From a virus: a DNA stretch of 23,519 bases. The position numbers were made by a program, and so were the translations under genes. The notes below the pieces were generated by a model. The model made no database searches, had not been told where the DNA came from, and saw only the letters and a program-made list of their open reading frames with translations. Location of the stretch: the IMG/VR virus record IMGVR_UViG_3300046007_001267, positions 1-23,519 of that record; one strand, 5' to 3'. Every line of letters begins with the position of its first letter. Within the stretch, counting starts at the first letter, position 1. Of this stretch, positions 1-6,469 are shown piece after piece.

Positions 1-28
1 ATAAATAATTTATACATTTGCCTTTCAT
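1..28 (-). CDS. Possible 5' end of a further minus-strand gene, cut by the window edge
   Basis: An ATG at 28-26 opens a frame reading MKGKCINYL that is still open at the left edge. The leader reads AAACATTATGA, the same context that precedes the starts at 21384 and 22813. That shared context is the main reason to list it. Nine residues are too few to assign a function, and it lies downstream of the terminator at 51-78. Confidence 0.3.
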
Positions 29-50
29 AATGTTTTGGTTTGATAATTAG

Positions 51-78
51 AAAAGCCGCTATTAATCTAGCGGCTTTT
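51..78 (-). terminator. Stem-loop terminator at the end of the lysis block, probably bidirectional
   Basis: AAAAGCCGCTA pairs with TAGCGGCTTTT around a 6-nt loop, an 11-bp stem. On the minus strand it is followed by TTTTC, and on the plus strand by TTTTTT, so it could stop transcripts from both sides. The first arm also encodes the last codons of the small gene ending at 62, whose stop codon lies in the loop. Confidence 0.75.
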
Positions 79-181
79 TTATTTCATCTTCAATCGGAGG
101 AATACCTTTCCATTTGTTGACTGGCTTTTCAACTCTTACCCAATCAATCCCCTTTTTTATCCATTCGTATTGTGGAATCAA
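62..181 (-). CDS. Small 39-aa protein after the spanin, TTG start, unknown function
   Basis: This frame overlaps the end of the spanin gene: a TTG at 181-179 overlaps the spanin TGA at 180-178 by two bases. It reads (L)IPQYEWIKKGIDWVRVEKP and ends ...EIKKPLD. The frame is closed by a stop about five codons upstream, so the TTG is the only plausible conventional start. The composition looks like real protein (balanced charges, several Trp and Pro), and the stop codon sits in the terminator loop, as expected for the last gene of a compact operon. I do not recognise the family. The non-ATG start and short length keep confidence moderate. Confidence 0.45.
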   Translation of the reverse strand: MIPQYEWIKKGIDWVRVEKPVNKWKGIPPIEDEIKKPLD

Positions 182-669
182 AACAAAAGTCTTTTATAAT
201 ATCGATAGGCTAGGTAAATAGCTAGTATAATCAAGAGCCACAACCACCAGAGTTGAAGTATAAAAGTACTCCAGTTGAATTGCTCCTTATAAACAATCTT
301 TGTGCTTTCAACTTTGTTGACTTCAATCTCGTTAGTGAGTGAATCAACTACGATTTTAGCCACTATCTTTTCACTTACTACTATTGTATTGTCTTTTCTT
401 TTTTTCTTGCTTATACGGGCGTTTTTGTATTTAGTTACTTTACCCTCATTATTTATAATCTCGATTGGTTTGGTGCTATCAACTGCCTCGATAATTATTT
501 CCTCACTCACAACATCGAATTTTATTGAAGTGCTATCGGTTGAAATAGAATCGGTTTTGGTAACTGCGATAGTTTTGGCGATGCTGTCGGTTTTTTTTTC
601 TTCTTTGTTCATTTTACGTGAACCGCAAGAAATAATGAACAATGCAAGTATTAAATATTTCATTTTCAT
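178..669 (-). CDS. Unimolecular spanin (u-spanin) candidate, 163 aa
   Basis: It has the two hallmarks of a one-piece spanin. The N-terminus is a lipoprotein signal: hydrophobic residues 5-13, then IISC with the lipid-accepting Cys at 15, followed by GSRK. The C-terminus carries a Trp-rich transmembrane segment at about 134-155 with a basic end (RYYKR). Such proteins (T1 gp11 is the archetype) span the periplasm from outer to inner membrane and disrupt the outer membrane at the end of lysis. The middle is polar and Ser/Thr/Lys/Asp-rich with alternating hydrophobics, consistent with an extended beta-rich periplasmic part. It lies in the same block as the endolysin (1979-2425) and holin candidate. 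It overlaps the preceding small gene by ATGA (start at 669). Family assignment rests on topology and context, not sequence identity. Confidence 0.7.
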   Translation of the reverse strand: MKMKYLILALFIISCGSRKMNKEEKKTDSIAKTIAVTKTDSISTDSTSIKFDVVSEEIIIEAVDSTKPIEIINNEGKVTKYKNARISKKKRKDNTIVVSEKIVAKIVVDSLTNEIEVNKVESTKIVYKEQFNWSTFILQLWWLWLLIILAIYLAYRYYKRLLF

Positions 670-785
670 TTTAATTTTTTTTTAATTATATTACGATATA
701 CCTCGTTTACGTTTTCTCGGTTTTGCCCTCTTTTGTAATAAAATTGCATTACTCTTTTAATCCGTTGGTAGTGTGTTTGGCTCAT
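666..785 (-). CDS. Small basic 39-aa protein, unknown
   Basis: ATG at 785 lies one base after the stop of the metallophosphoesterase, and the stop overlaps the spanin start as ATGA. This tight fit on both sides is the main support. The peptide begins MSQTHYQRIKRVMQFYYKRG and ends IIKKKLK. It is strongly basic (about a third Lys/Arg), probably helical, with no membrane segment. It could bind nucleic acid or simply translationally couple the two neighbours. I do not recognise a family. Confidence 0.55.
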   Translation of the reverse strand: MSQTHYQRIKRVMQFYYKRGQNRENVNEVYRNIIKKKLK

Positions 786-786
786 A

Positions 787-1938
787 TTAAAATAAATGCG
801 TTAATCTACTTGTCTGACCGTGTTCAAAATCGTGTATAAACCCCTCAACCGCTTTTGGAGAATGTTGATAGCCATTACGATGATGCCAGCTATCTGTACC
901 ACTAGGAGAACGTAAAGCCTCAACACATACACTCATATAATCTTTGCTTATTTTATGATGGAAATGATGGATATAAAAATAACGATGTTTGCTTTCGTGC
1001 CATTGCTTACTTTCGTGCGCCATTAATAAAGCCAAATCGCTTTCCTTTGCACCATCTCCGTGAGTAGTACCTATTAAATTGTTCCCATATTGGTAATATT
1101 TCCGATGTGAAATGCTACAATCAAAAGTAACATTTTTACAATCTTTAAAATGTGCCTCAATAACTTGCGCCAAAAAGAATCCATTTGTATAATCGTGATT
1201 GCTAGGATTGAAAACAAGGTGAACATCTGCAACCGACATCATAATTTCAATAATATCTACATAAAGTTGTTTGGCAATTAAGAAATTCTCAAACCACATT
1301 CCATCGGTATCTTGTGGCGTTCCGCTTGTCGTTGTTCTTTTTGTATTATCTATGTGTAAAATATCGTTTCCAATAACGAATAATATTTTATCTATGCTAT
1401 CTGCTGGAAGTTCGCTTAATAGTCCGTTACAACCATCTAAAACACGTTTAACCGCTATTTGATTGTTATAATCTTCTCCGCTTTCAAATGCGTTACATAG
1501 TTTTCCAATATGAATATCGGCTGGAGAAAATACAAATAGTCTTTTCTTTAAATTTTTAGAACGTTTAATCTGTGGGTATTTTGGAGTGTAATCTTTTAAG
1601 TTATCAATTAACTTTGTTCTGAGTTCTTGTAAGTCTTGCGTAACTTGCTCAACATAATTAGGATTTTTTACAAATAAAGACGCCTCTTTATTTTTTACCC
1701 ACATATGTTTAACGGTTGTATTGGCTATATCTAGACTATTTGTAGCGTTGTAAATACCCTCGTGATCGTCGCAAATTCTTTTAAGGTTGCGTTCTAAATA
1801 TTTACTAAAAGATTTTTTGTCTGCTCCATTTAAATTATCATCTATTTCCCTGATAATGTCAATTTTTTTTAAATCTCTATTTGAATTGTTTACTATTTCA
1901 AGTATGTTATTGTCATAGATACTCCATTTTGATAACAT
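787..1938 (-). CDS. Calcineurin-like metallophosphoesterase with N-terminal helical domain
   Basis: The metallophosphoesterase signature is visible in order: DIHIG (141-145), GND (190-192) with H195, NHD (247-249), THGDG (292-296) and the His-rich HHFHHK (324-329). These are the usual two-metal ligands, so the protein should hydrolyse a phosphomono- or diester; Mre11/SbcD-like nucleases belong to the same superfamily. Residues 1-60 are helical and charged, and could be a small DNA-binding or winged-helix module; that part is inference. It sits between the endolysin and the spanin, separated from the endolysin by about 40 nt holding a possible promoter element. Phage members of this family are usually annotated only as metallophosphatase, and the substrate cannot be told from sequence. 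Confidence 0.8.
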   Translation of the reverse strand: MLSKWSIYDNNILEIVNNSNRDLKKIDIIREIDDNLNGADKKSFSKYLERNLKRICDDHEGIYNATNSLDIANTTVKHMWVKNKEASLFVKNPNYVEQVTQDLQELRTKLIDNLKDYTPKYPQIKRSKNLKKRLFVFSPADIHIGKLCNAFESGEDYNNQIAVKRVLDGCNGLLSELPADSIDKILFVIGNDILHIDNTKRTTTSGTPQDTDGMWFENFLIAKQLYVDIIEIMMSVADVHLVFNPSNHDYTNGFFLAQVIEAHFKDCKNVTFDCSISHRKYYQYGNNLIGTTHGDGAKESDLALLMAHESKQWHESKHRYFYIHHFHHKISKDYMSVCVEALRSPSGTDSWHHRNGYQHSPKAVEGFIHDFEHGQTSRLTHLF

Positions 1939-1958
1939 AGTTTTCTTTTTTAGTTAAA

Positions 1959-1966
1959 CAAATGTA
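1959..1966 (-). promoter_or_regulatory. Possible Bacteroidota -7 promoter element upstream of the metallophosphoesterase
   Basis: In the gap before the ATG at 1938 the minus strand reads TACATTTG, a perfect match to the Bacteroidota -7 consensus TAnnTTTG. No TTTG is found at the expected 19-20 nt upstream, so only half of the promoter is supported. It could give the metallophosphoesterase and spanin segment its own transcript. Confidence 0.3.
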
Positions 1967-1978
1967 GAATTTATAATT

Positions 1979-2425
1979 TTAAAACGGATCTACAAATAAT
2001 ACGTTTATATTTTTCCTAGTTCGGAGCATTACATTGCCGCCATTTGAATCGTTCCCTACTGCCGTATTGCCCTCAATCGCTTCAAAGGTTTTATTTACTT
2101 CTATCCATCGCACAAATATCCCAGTATGGTCGTGTCTACCATCTTTATTCCAATCAAAGAAAACAATATTTCCTGCAACTGGATTAGTTGTAATTCTATT
2201 TGTTTTACGATAATGCGCTACTGCGGTTTGACAACCTGCAAATCCTTTTTTAAAACCAATATTCCCAAGAGGCGCACCAGCTTGATCATAACACCAACTC
2301 ACAAACATACCGCACCAAGCTACGCCATCAAATCCAAACCATTTGCCGTATTTTGTTTTATTGCTGTTTAAAGGTACTTCGCCTTGTCCTATTTCTTTTT
2401 TTGCAATTTCTACTACTTTGCTCAT
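1979..2425 (-). CDS. Endolysin, CHAP-type cysteine peptidase/amidase, 148 aa
   Basis: A single CHAP/NlpC-P60-like domain fills the protein. The nucleophile is Cys38 in AWCGMFVSWC, the catalytic His is H100 in DHTGIF, and the third polar residue is probably E118 or N120 in AIEGN. Such enzymes cut peptide cross-links or the muramoyl-alanine amide of peptidoglycan. There is no signal peptide and no wall-binding domain, which fits a globular endolysin of a Gram-negative host released by a holin. It starts at the TAATG overlap with the coiled-coil gene (stop 2425-2427, ATG 2425-2423). Two small membrane-protein genes lie just upstream in transcription order and the spanin lies downstream. The exact bond cleaved is not determinable. 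Confidence 0.85.
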   Translation of the reverse strand: MSKVVEIAKKEIGQGEVPLNSNKTKYGKWFGFDGVAWCGMFVSWCYDQAGAPLGNIGFKKGFAGCQTAVAHYRKTNRITTNPVAGNIVFFDWNKDGRHDHTGIFVRWIEVNKTFEAIEGNTAVGNDSNGGNVMLRTRKNINVLFVDPF

Positions 2426-2775
2426 TACTTTAATTTTTTGTAATTATCGAAATCAGTTTTTAAGCGGTCATATAACCCTTTTAACTGCTCATAGTCTTTA
2501 GCCAACTTTTGAGATTTTTGTAATTCTTTTGCGTGTAGTTTTTGAATATCATTAAATTCTCTTTGCAAGGTAAGATTGTGCTTCTTCAAATCGGTAACCT
2601 CTTGCATCACTTCATTCATTCGTGATTGGTAAACAATTAAAAAATCATCGTACATCGTTTTCATCGTGCTAACCGCATCTTGTCTTTGCTTTGCTCTGCC
2701 TCCAAAAAACCACGCAACTGGTGCGCTTAATGCTGCTAAAATTGCCTCCCAATATTCACTAAAAAAATTTACCAT
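2425..2775 (-). CDS. Single-TM coiled-coil protein in the lysis block, 116 aa
   Basis: I chose the ATG at 2775 rather than one at 2826 because it forms a tight ATGGTAA overlap with the stop of the preceding gene and puts the hydrophobic segment at the N-terminus (MVNFFSEYWEAILAALSAPV...). One transmembrane helix lies at about 8-24, followed by a basic GGRAKQR and a long charged heptad-like region (about 38-115) rich in Lys, Glu, Leu and Gln, predicted to be a cytoplasmic coiled coil. Its place between a multi-TM protein and the endolysin suggests a role in timing or building the lysis hole (holin partner or antiholin). I cannot tell which from sequence. Confidence 0.65.
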   Translation of the reverse strand: MVNFFSEYWEAILAALSAPVAWFFGGRAKQRQDAVSTMKTMYDDFLIVYQSRMNEVMQEVTDLKKHNLTLQREFNDIQKLHAKELQKSQKLAKDYEQLKGLYDRLKTDFDNYKKLK

Positions 2776-3107
2776 AACAAATGTGTTAATATTACCCCTA
2801 TAATTAAAAATATTTCGCCAACCCATAAATCCTTGTCGCTTTCAAATTTTTCTAATTCGCCAATAATTCTGCCGCTTTGTTGGAATGATTCAAAAGAAAA
2901 TAAGAAAATAAATCCTATAAAACTAGGAACAAATATTTTAAAAGCTATTTCCGTTGCAACGTATGTATCGGTAATTGATTCGCGAATCGCAAAATACAAT
3001 AAACAACCCACAATAAACGCTATTGGTGCGTGTAAATGCCAACGGTTGAGTATTATCATATCTAAACTCTTTATATCTCTTAAAATCGACTTAAATATCT
3101 TTTTCAT
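2769..3107 (-). CDS. Holin candidate, three transmembrane segments, 112 aa
   Basis: It is small and strongly hydrophobic, with three likely membrane helices at about 26-42, 55-73 and 94-112 and a basic N-terminus (MKKIFKSILRDIK). That size and topology match class I holins, which permeabilise the inner membrane at a set time and release the endolysin. It begins at a TAATG overlap with the preceding gene and overlaps the next gene, the coiled-coil membrane protein, so both are probably made together just before the CHAP endolysin. No family motif is recognised; the call rests on topology, size and position. Confidence 0.6.
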   Translation of the reverse strand: MKKIFKSILRDIKSLDMIILNRWHLHAPIAFIVGCLLYFAIRESITDTYVATEIAFKIFVPSFIGFIFLFSFESFQQSGRIIGELEKFESDKDLWVGEIFLIIGVILTHLLW

Positions 3108-3337
3108 TAGGCATTTAGTAAATTTAACAATTCGCTTTTTTCCTCATCGCTCATTACTTGAACTTGTCTTGTAACTAAATCGATAATAACTTCGTTTACT
3201 GTTAAACTTGGTGCAGTCGCTTCTTGTTCAACTTCTATTTCAAACTCTATTGTTTCAAATGAAAGTCCATCAGGAATATCATTTAAGTTTAAAGTTTCAA
3301 TAGTTTGGTTTCCTAGTGTGTATTTATATTTTATCAT
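3107..3337 (-). CDS. Small acidic protein after the tail fibre, 76 aa
   Basis: ATG at 3337 overlaps the fibre stop as ATGA, and the stop overlaps the holin candidate start as TAATG. The protein is acidic, with an N-terminal beta-like part (MIKYKYTLGNQTIETLNLND) and a C-terminal helix (about 58-76, EEKSELLNLL). No membrane segment or signal peptide is present. Position suggests a fibre chaperone or a minor tail component, but that is context only. Family not recognised. Confidence 0.6.
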   Translation of the reverse strand: MIKYKYTLGNQTIETLNLNDIPDGLSFETIEFEIEVEQEATAPSLTVNEVIIDLVTRQVQVMSDEEKSELLNLLNA

Positions 3338-5550
3338 CTTGCAGTTGTGAATGTTTGTTTAAAGGATAAATAATCAGCGTACATATTAACAGAAGTCAAT
3401 CCCGTTGTTTTTTGCATACCATTTAAAAAATACATAGCAGTTGTTGTAGCTGGAATATTACTAGCGTTCGTTGCCACTAAAGTATCGTTTATGTAAAACC
3501 CTACGGATGTTGCATTTGCGTTTATTTCTATTCTTAATTTTGTCCACGCACTCGCAGTTACCGCAACAGTTGAATCAGTTGAAGTTCTTGTACCCGCATT
3601 TCCTGTTACACATTTCCAATTAGGTGATGCACCAATACCACCACTCGCAAAAACTCCGCCCTCATCGTAAATAAAACTAATTAAATTGTTACTCGTTGTT
3701 ATGCTTGAACCAGTATAAAATCCGAATACATTTACAAACCTATTGGCTAAAGTTGAAAGTGTTTCTATATTGATTAAAACCTCGTAAGAAATAGCACCAC
3801 TACCAATAAAAAACGTAGGCGTATTTACCGAACCTAATCTATAACTCGCATTTCCAGTAATCAAAGTTCCAGTAGCTAATTGAATAACTCCTTGTTGATT
3901 TGTTCTATTAGGATAAACGCCAGTTATTCTAGTAATTGAACCAGTACCAACCCCAGACATTGTAACTCCAGTTGATGTTGCAATTCCAGCGTTATCATTA
4001 GTTCCTAAAAAGTCATCAAAAAATATAATTCCTTTAGTTTTATTAAAATCTTCAACTATATCAATTAAATTTTTATTTTGCCAAATATCTGTTGCAGAAG
4101 TGTACGCTAATAATTGATTGTTTGTTTCGCTAGTTATTTTAACGTTATGAAGTTCGTTTAATTCATAACCGTTATCTACTTTTACAAAGATTGAACCTTG
4201 CGTAGCGTGTGCGCTTACAACATAACCGATAATAACTAAATGATTTGGTGCAGTTGGTTTTACTTTTGTAACTCTACCCGCAGTTGTTGGAGATAAATAT
4301 AAAATATCGCCATCTGCCCACGTTTCAGATTGTAAAGAACCCGTTGTATTTACGTTTCTTATCAGTCCGCTTGTAGTGATAAAACCCTCTTGATTGTTAT
4401 TTATTGTTTCTGTTACAAGTCCTATTGTTTCAGCCGATAAAGCATCTGTTGTGGCTTGTGCTAAATCAACTTTTAATCTTTGACCTTGTGCGCCAGTAAC
4501 TCTTACCGCTTGGTAATTGGCTTCTAATAGATTTACGTTAGTTGCGGTTTTGTTTACTACTCGAATAACATTTTCTTGACCTACTTGTAATGTAACATTC
4601 CCGCCTTTTAATTTCAAATCTAAAGTTCCATCTGTATCGTTCCAAACTAATGAACCAGCACCCGTTGGAATGTTTGTCGGTGTATTGTCAAACTCTATGT
4701 TTCCAGTAAGTAAACCAAACTCACCTAAATTAACATCAGCAGTCGCGCCTGTGTAAGGAACTCCTGCGGCTGGAATATCAGAAGTAAAAGCTAGTGTTCC
4801 ACTTCCGTTTGGAACTAATACTACGTTATCAGGATTTGTAGGTGTTTCAAAATTAAGCAAAGTGCCATTTGCGTTTAAGTTTCTTTGAATACCATTTGAT
4901 GCGTATACAGTTGTTTCTTCATCAATACCATCATTTTCTACAAATGATAAACCATCTATGCTAACTGCACTTGTTAAATTAGGATTTCCAACAGAATCAA
5001 ATGCAATTGCTGAATCTGTTAGTTGCCCATCTTCATTAACTACTTGTTGAAGTGTAGGAATAAAATTATGATAAATTTCCCATTCTGCTGCGCCCTCTGT
5101 TGCATCTGTACAAATGTAAGTAGTGCCATTATCTAAAGTCCAAAATGAACCAACTTTAAAACGCAAAGTAACATCAAAGCTAGAATCAGGAACTAAATCA
5201 AATCCATTACTTGAATTTCTTATAAATCCGCTTTGGTCAAATACGTGTCTAAATCCATTCTGCCACATATCCTCGTACTGATTTGAGCAAATACGAGATA
5301 TACCACCATTACCGCCAAAATCATACGTTCCTTTTTTTAGTAAAGAAGTATTCTCTAGTTCAATCGCATCGGCATTATTAACGAGTATATTTTCGCCACC
5401 AGTTTGATTGCCTAAATCTAAAGTTTGTGCTAGTGTTTGAGAACCGCCTCCGCCTCCGCTGGTCCTAGTTACATTAACCTCTATTATATTAGGGTTTACC
5501 GTAATATCAACAACATCAATCGTTTCGTTAATCGTTATATCTACTGCCAT
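3334..5550 (-). CDS. Tail fibre / receptor-binding protein with lectin-like C-terminus, 738 aa
   Basis: The long beta-rich, Asn/Thr/Gly-rich sequence fits a trimeric tail fibre. Residues 1-30 probably anchor to the tail and are followed by a glycine linker (SGGGGGS, 31-37). The middle contains fibre-type segments, including a region around 405-470 (TWADGDILYLSP..., ...GSIFVKVDNGYELNELHNV) of a type I recognise from many phage fibres. From about 505 onward the sequence looks like a concanavalin/laminin-G jelly roll, opening FFDDFLG with paired Trp and Tyr strands (AWTKLRIEINA, VGFYINDTLVAT); this would be the host-binding domain. It starts at a TAATG overlap with the BppU-like gene. The host receptor is presumably a surface glycan, which is inference. 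Confidence 0.75.
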   Translation of the reverse strand: MAVDITINETIDVVDITVNPNIIEVNVTRTSGGGGGSQTLAQTLDLGNQTGGENILVNNADAIELENTSLLKKGTYDFGGNGGISRICSNQYEDMWQNGFRHVFDQSGFIRNSSNGFDLVPDSSFDVTLRFKVGSFWTLDNGTTYICTDATEGAAEWEIYHNFIPTLQQVVNEDGQLTDSAIAFDSVGNPNLTSAVSIDGLSFVENDGIDEETTVYASNGIQRNLNANGTLLNFETPTNPDNVVLVPNGSGTLAFTSDIPAAGVPYTGATADVNLGEFGLLTGNIEFDNTPTNIPTGAGSLVWNDTDGTLDLKLKGGNVTLQVGQENVIRVVNKTATNVNLLEANYQAVRVTGAQGQRLKVDLAQATTDALSAETIGLVTETINNNQEGFITTSGLIRNVNTTGSLQSETWADGDILYLSPTTAGRVTKVKPTAPNHLVIIGYVVSAHATQGSIFVKVDNGYELNELHNVKITSETNNQLLAYTSATDIWQNKNLIDIVEDFNKTKGIIFFDDFLGTNDNAGIATSTGVTMSGVGTGSITRITGVYPNRTNQQGVIQLATGTLITGNASYRLGSVNTPTFFIGSGAISYEVLINIETLSTLANRFVNVFGFYTGSSITTSNNLISFIYDEGGVFASGGIGASPNWKCVTGNAGTRTSTDSTVAVTASAWTKLRIEINANATSVGFYINDTLVATNASNIPATTTAMYFLNGMQKTTGLTSVNMYADYLSFKQTFTTAR

Positions 5551-5870
5551 TATCTTGAAATATCGTCGTTAATAATAAACAATCCACTAATCCACGTTAC
5601 AACCGTATCATCCGCTAAAGTTATTTGTATATCGTATTGATAAGTACACGCAGGAATATTTATAATTTGCTCATCAATTTGAAAATCCCCACCAACGGCA
5701 TCGGTAATGGTTAAATCGGGAGTTAATGCAATAACGCCTCCAGCCTCTTTTCGAAGTTGCATTAAAATAACTGCATCGGTTAAATCGAGATCAACATTAT
5801 TTACTTTTACGTTGAATAGTGTCGCGTAAAATGTATCCCCTCGTTTGTGCGTGAAATTTACTGTTTTCAT
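5550..5870 (-). CDS. BppU-like baseplate/fibre-attachment protein, 106 aa
   Basis: The pattern RGDTF, a short hydrophobic strand, LDLTDAVILMQLRK, then alternating strands and a final VVTWISGLFIIN resembles the N-terminal immunoglobulin-like domain of baseplate upper proteins (BppU_N, DUF2479), which attach receptor-binding proteins to the tail. It stands alone here instead of being fused to a fibre, directly upstream of the fibre gene and overlapping it by TAATG, which supports an adaptor role. Start ATG at 5870. Remote similarity judged by eye, so the family call is moderate. Confidence 0.55.
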   Translation of the reverse strand: MKTVNFTHKRGDTFYATLFNVKVNNVDLDLTDAVILMQLRKEAGGVIALTPDLTITDAVGGDFQIDEQIINIPACTYQYDIQITLADDTVVTWISGLFIINDDISR

Positions 5871-5931
5871 TTGATAAATACTTTTGTAATTTTTTTATAT
5901 TGTCCTCTGTTCTTTTGTCTACTTTTCTCAT
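5797..5931 (-). CDS. Possible 44-aa basic protein overlapping the BppU-like gene
   Basis: ATG at 5931 follows the stop of the DUF6712-like gene by one base, the junction style used throughout this genome. The frame reads MRKVDKRTEDNIKKLQKYLS and ends RDTIQRKSK. It is basic and helical, and its last 74 nt overlap the BppU-like gene out of frame. Without it there is a 62-nt unexplained gap. The large overlap with a better-supported gene lowers confidence; only the first half may be conserved coding sequence. Confidence 0.35.
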   Translation of the reverse strand: MRKVDKRTEDNIKKLQKYLSNENSKFHAQTRGYILRDTIQRKSK

Positions 5932-5932
5932 T

Positions 5933-6451
5933 TTAAAAATAGTTGTTATTCGGATCTAAAAAGTACCATCTATTTAAAATACTACTTTTGTTGTAAACTG
6001 GAGGCACAATTTGACTATCTGCACTTAAATATTCTGGTAATTCGTTTAGCATTAACCAACGCTCTAAACGCCCTTGATACATTTCCGCTTTTAATCTTTG
6101 GTTATTTACTAAATAATCAACTTCGGTTTTATCAACTGCTGCGGTGTTTTCGGGTTGTGTTTTATAAATCCCATTATTCGTTATCTTATAAGCACCCACC
6201 AAAAGATATTCTACTGCGCTCTGGTGTATTAAAAATGGCTTAATGTAATCATCAAACAAAGTAAGATATAAACCGCTTAAATCATCGTTTCCGAAGTCAA
6301 CATCAATTTTATTAAATAGCGTTTCCCCTAGAATTTCCTCAAGTCTTGTTCTTTGTGCGTCTGCAATGCAAGGGATATATAAATCAATATCTATATTGCC
6401 ACCTAGTAGGGTGTTTTTTGTAAGTTCGTTTTCTCTTAGCCAAATATTCAT
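5933..6451 (-). CDS. DUF6712-like head-tail connector candidate, 172 aa
   Basis: A mostly helical protein with the layout of small head-completion proteins found next to portals. The N-terminal part (LLGGNIDIDLYIPCIADAQR) leads into a helix LEEILGETLFNKI, then a hydrophobic helix (IHQSAVEYLLVGAYKI) and a basic amphipathic helix (NQRLKAEMYQGRLERWL). I associate this with the DUF6712 family of Bacteroidota phages and place it as an adaptor binding the portal ring. It is 18 nt downstream of the portal gene, which supports the role. Not proven by any catalytic motif. Confidence 0.55.
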   Translation of the reverse strand: MNIWLRENELTKNTLLGGNIDIDLYIPCIADAQRTRLEEILGETLFNKIDVDFGNDDLSGLYLTLFDDYIKPFLIHQSAVEYLLVGAYKITNNGIYKTQPENTAAVDKTEVDYLVNNQRLKAEMYQGRLERWLMLNELPEYLSADSQIVPPVYNKSSILNRWYFLDPNNNYF

Positions 6452-6469
6452 AATACTTTTTTTTGTAGG

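Noticed and set aside
13-50. Plus-strand TACATTTG followed by a 6-codon frame and the 51-78 hairpin
   Set aside because: The -33 region would be outside the window and the frame is trivially short. A tiny RNA is possible but cannot be supported.
302-685. Plus-strand open frame of 127 codons opposite the spanin
   Set aside because: It mirrors the minus-strand spanin codons, has a low-complexity hydrophobic composition, and lies against a continuous minus-strand operon.
2425-2826. Longer start (2826) for the coiled-coil membrane protein
   Set aside because: It would add 17 polar residues before the membrane helix and a 58-nt overlap, while the ATG at 2775 gives the usual tight junction.
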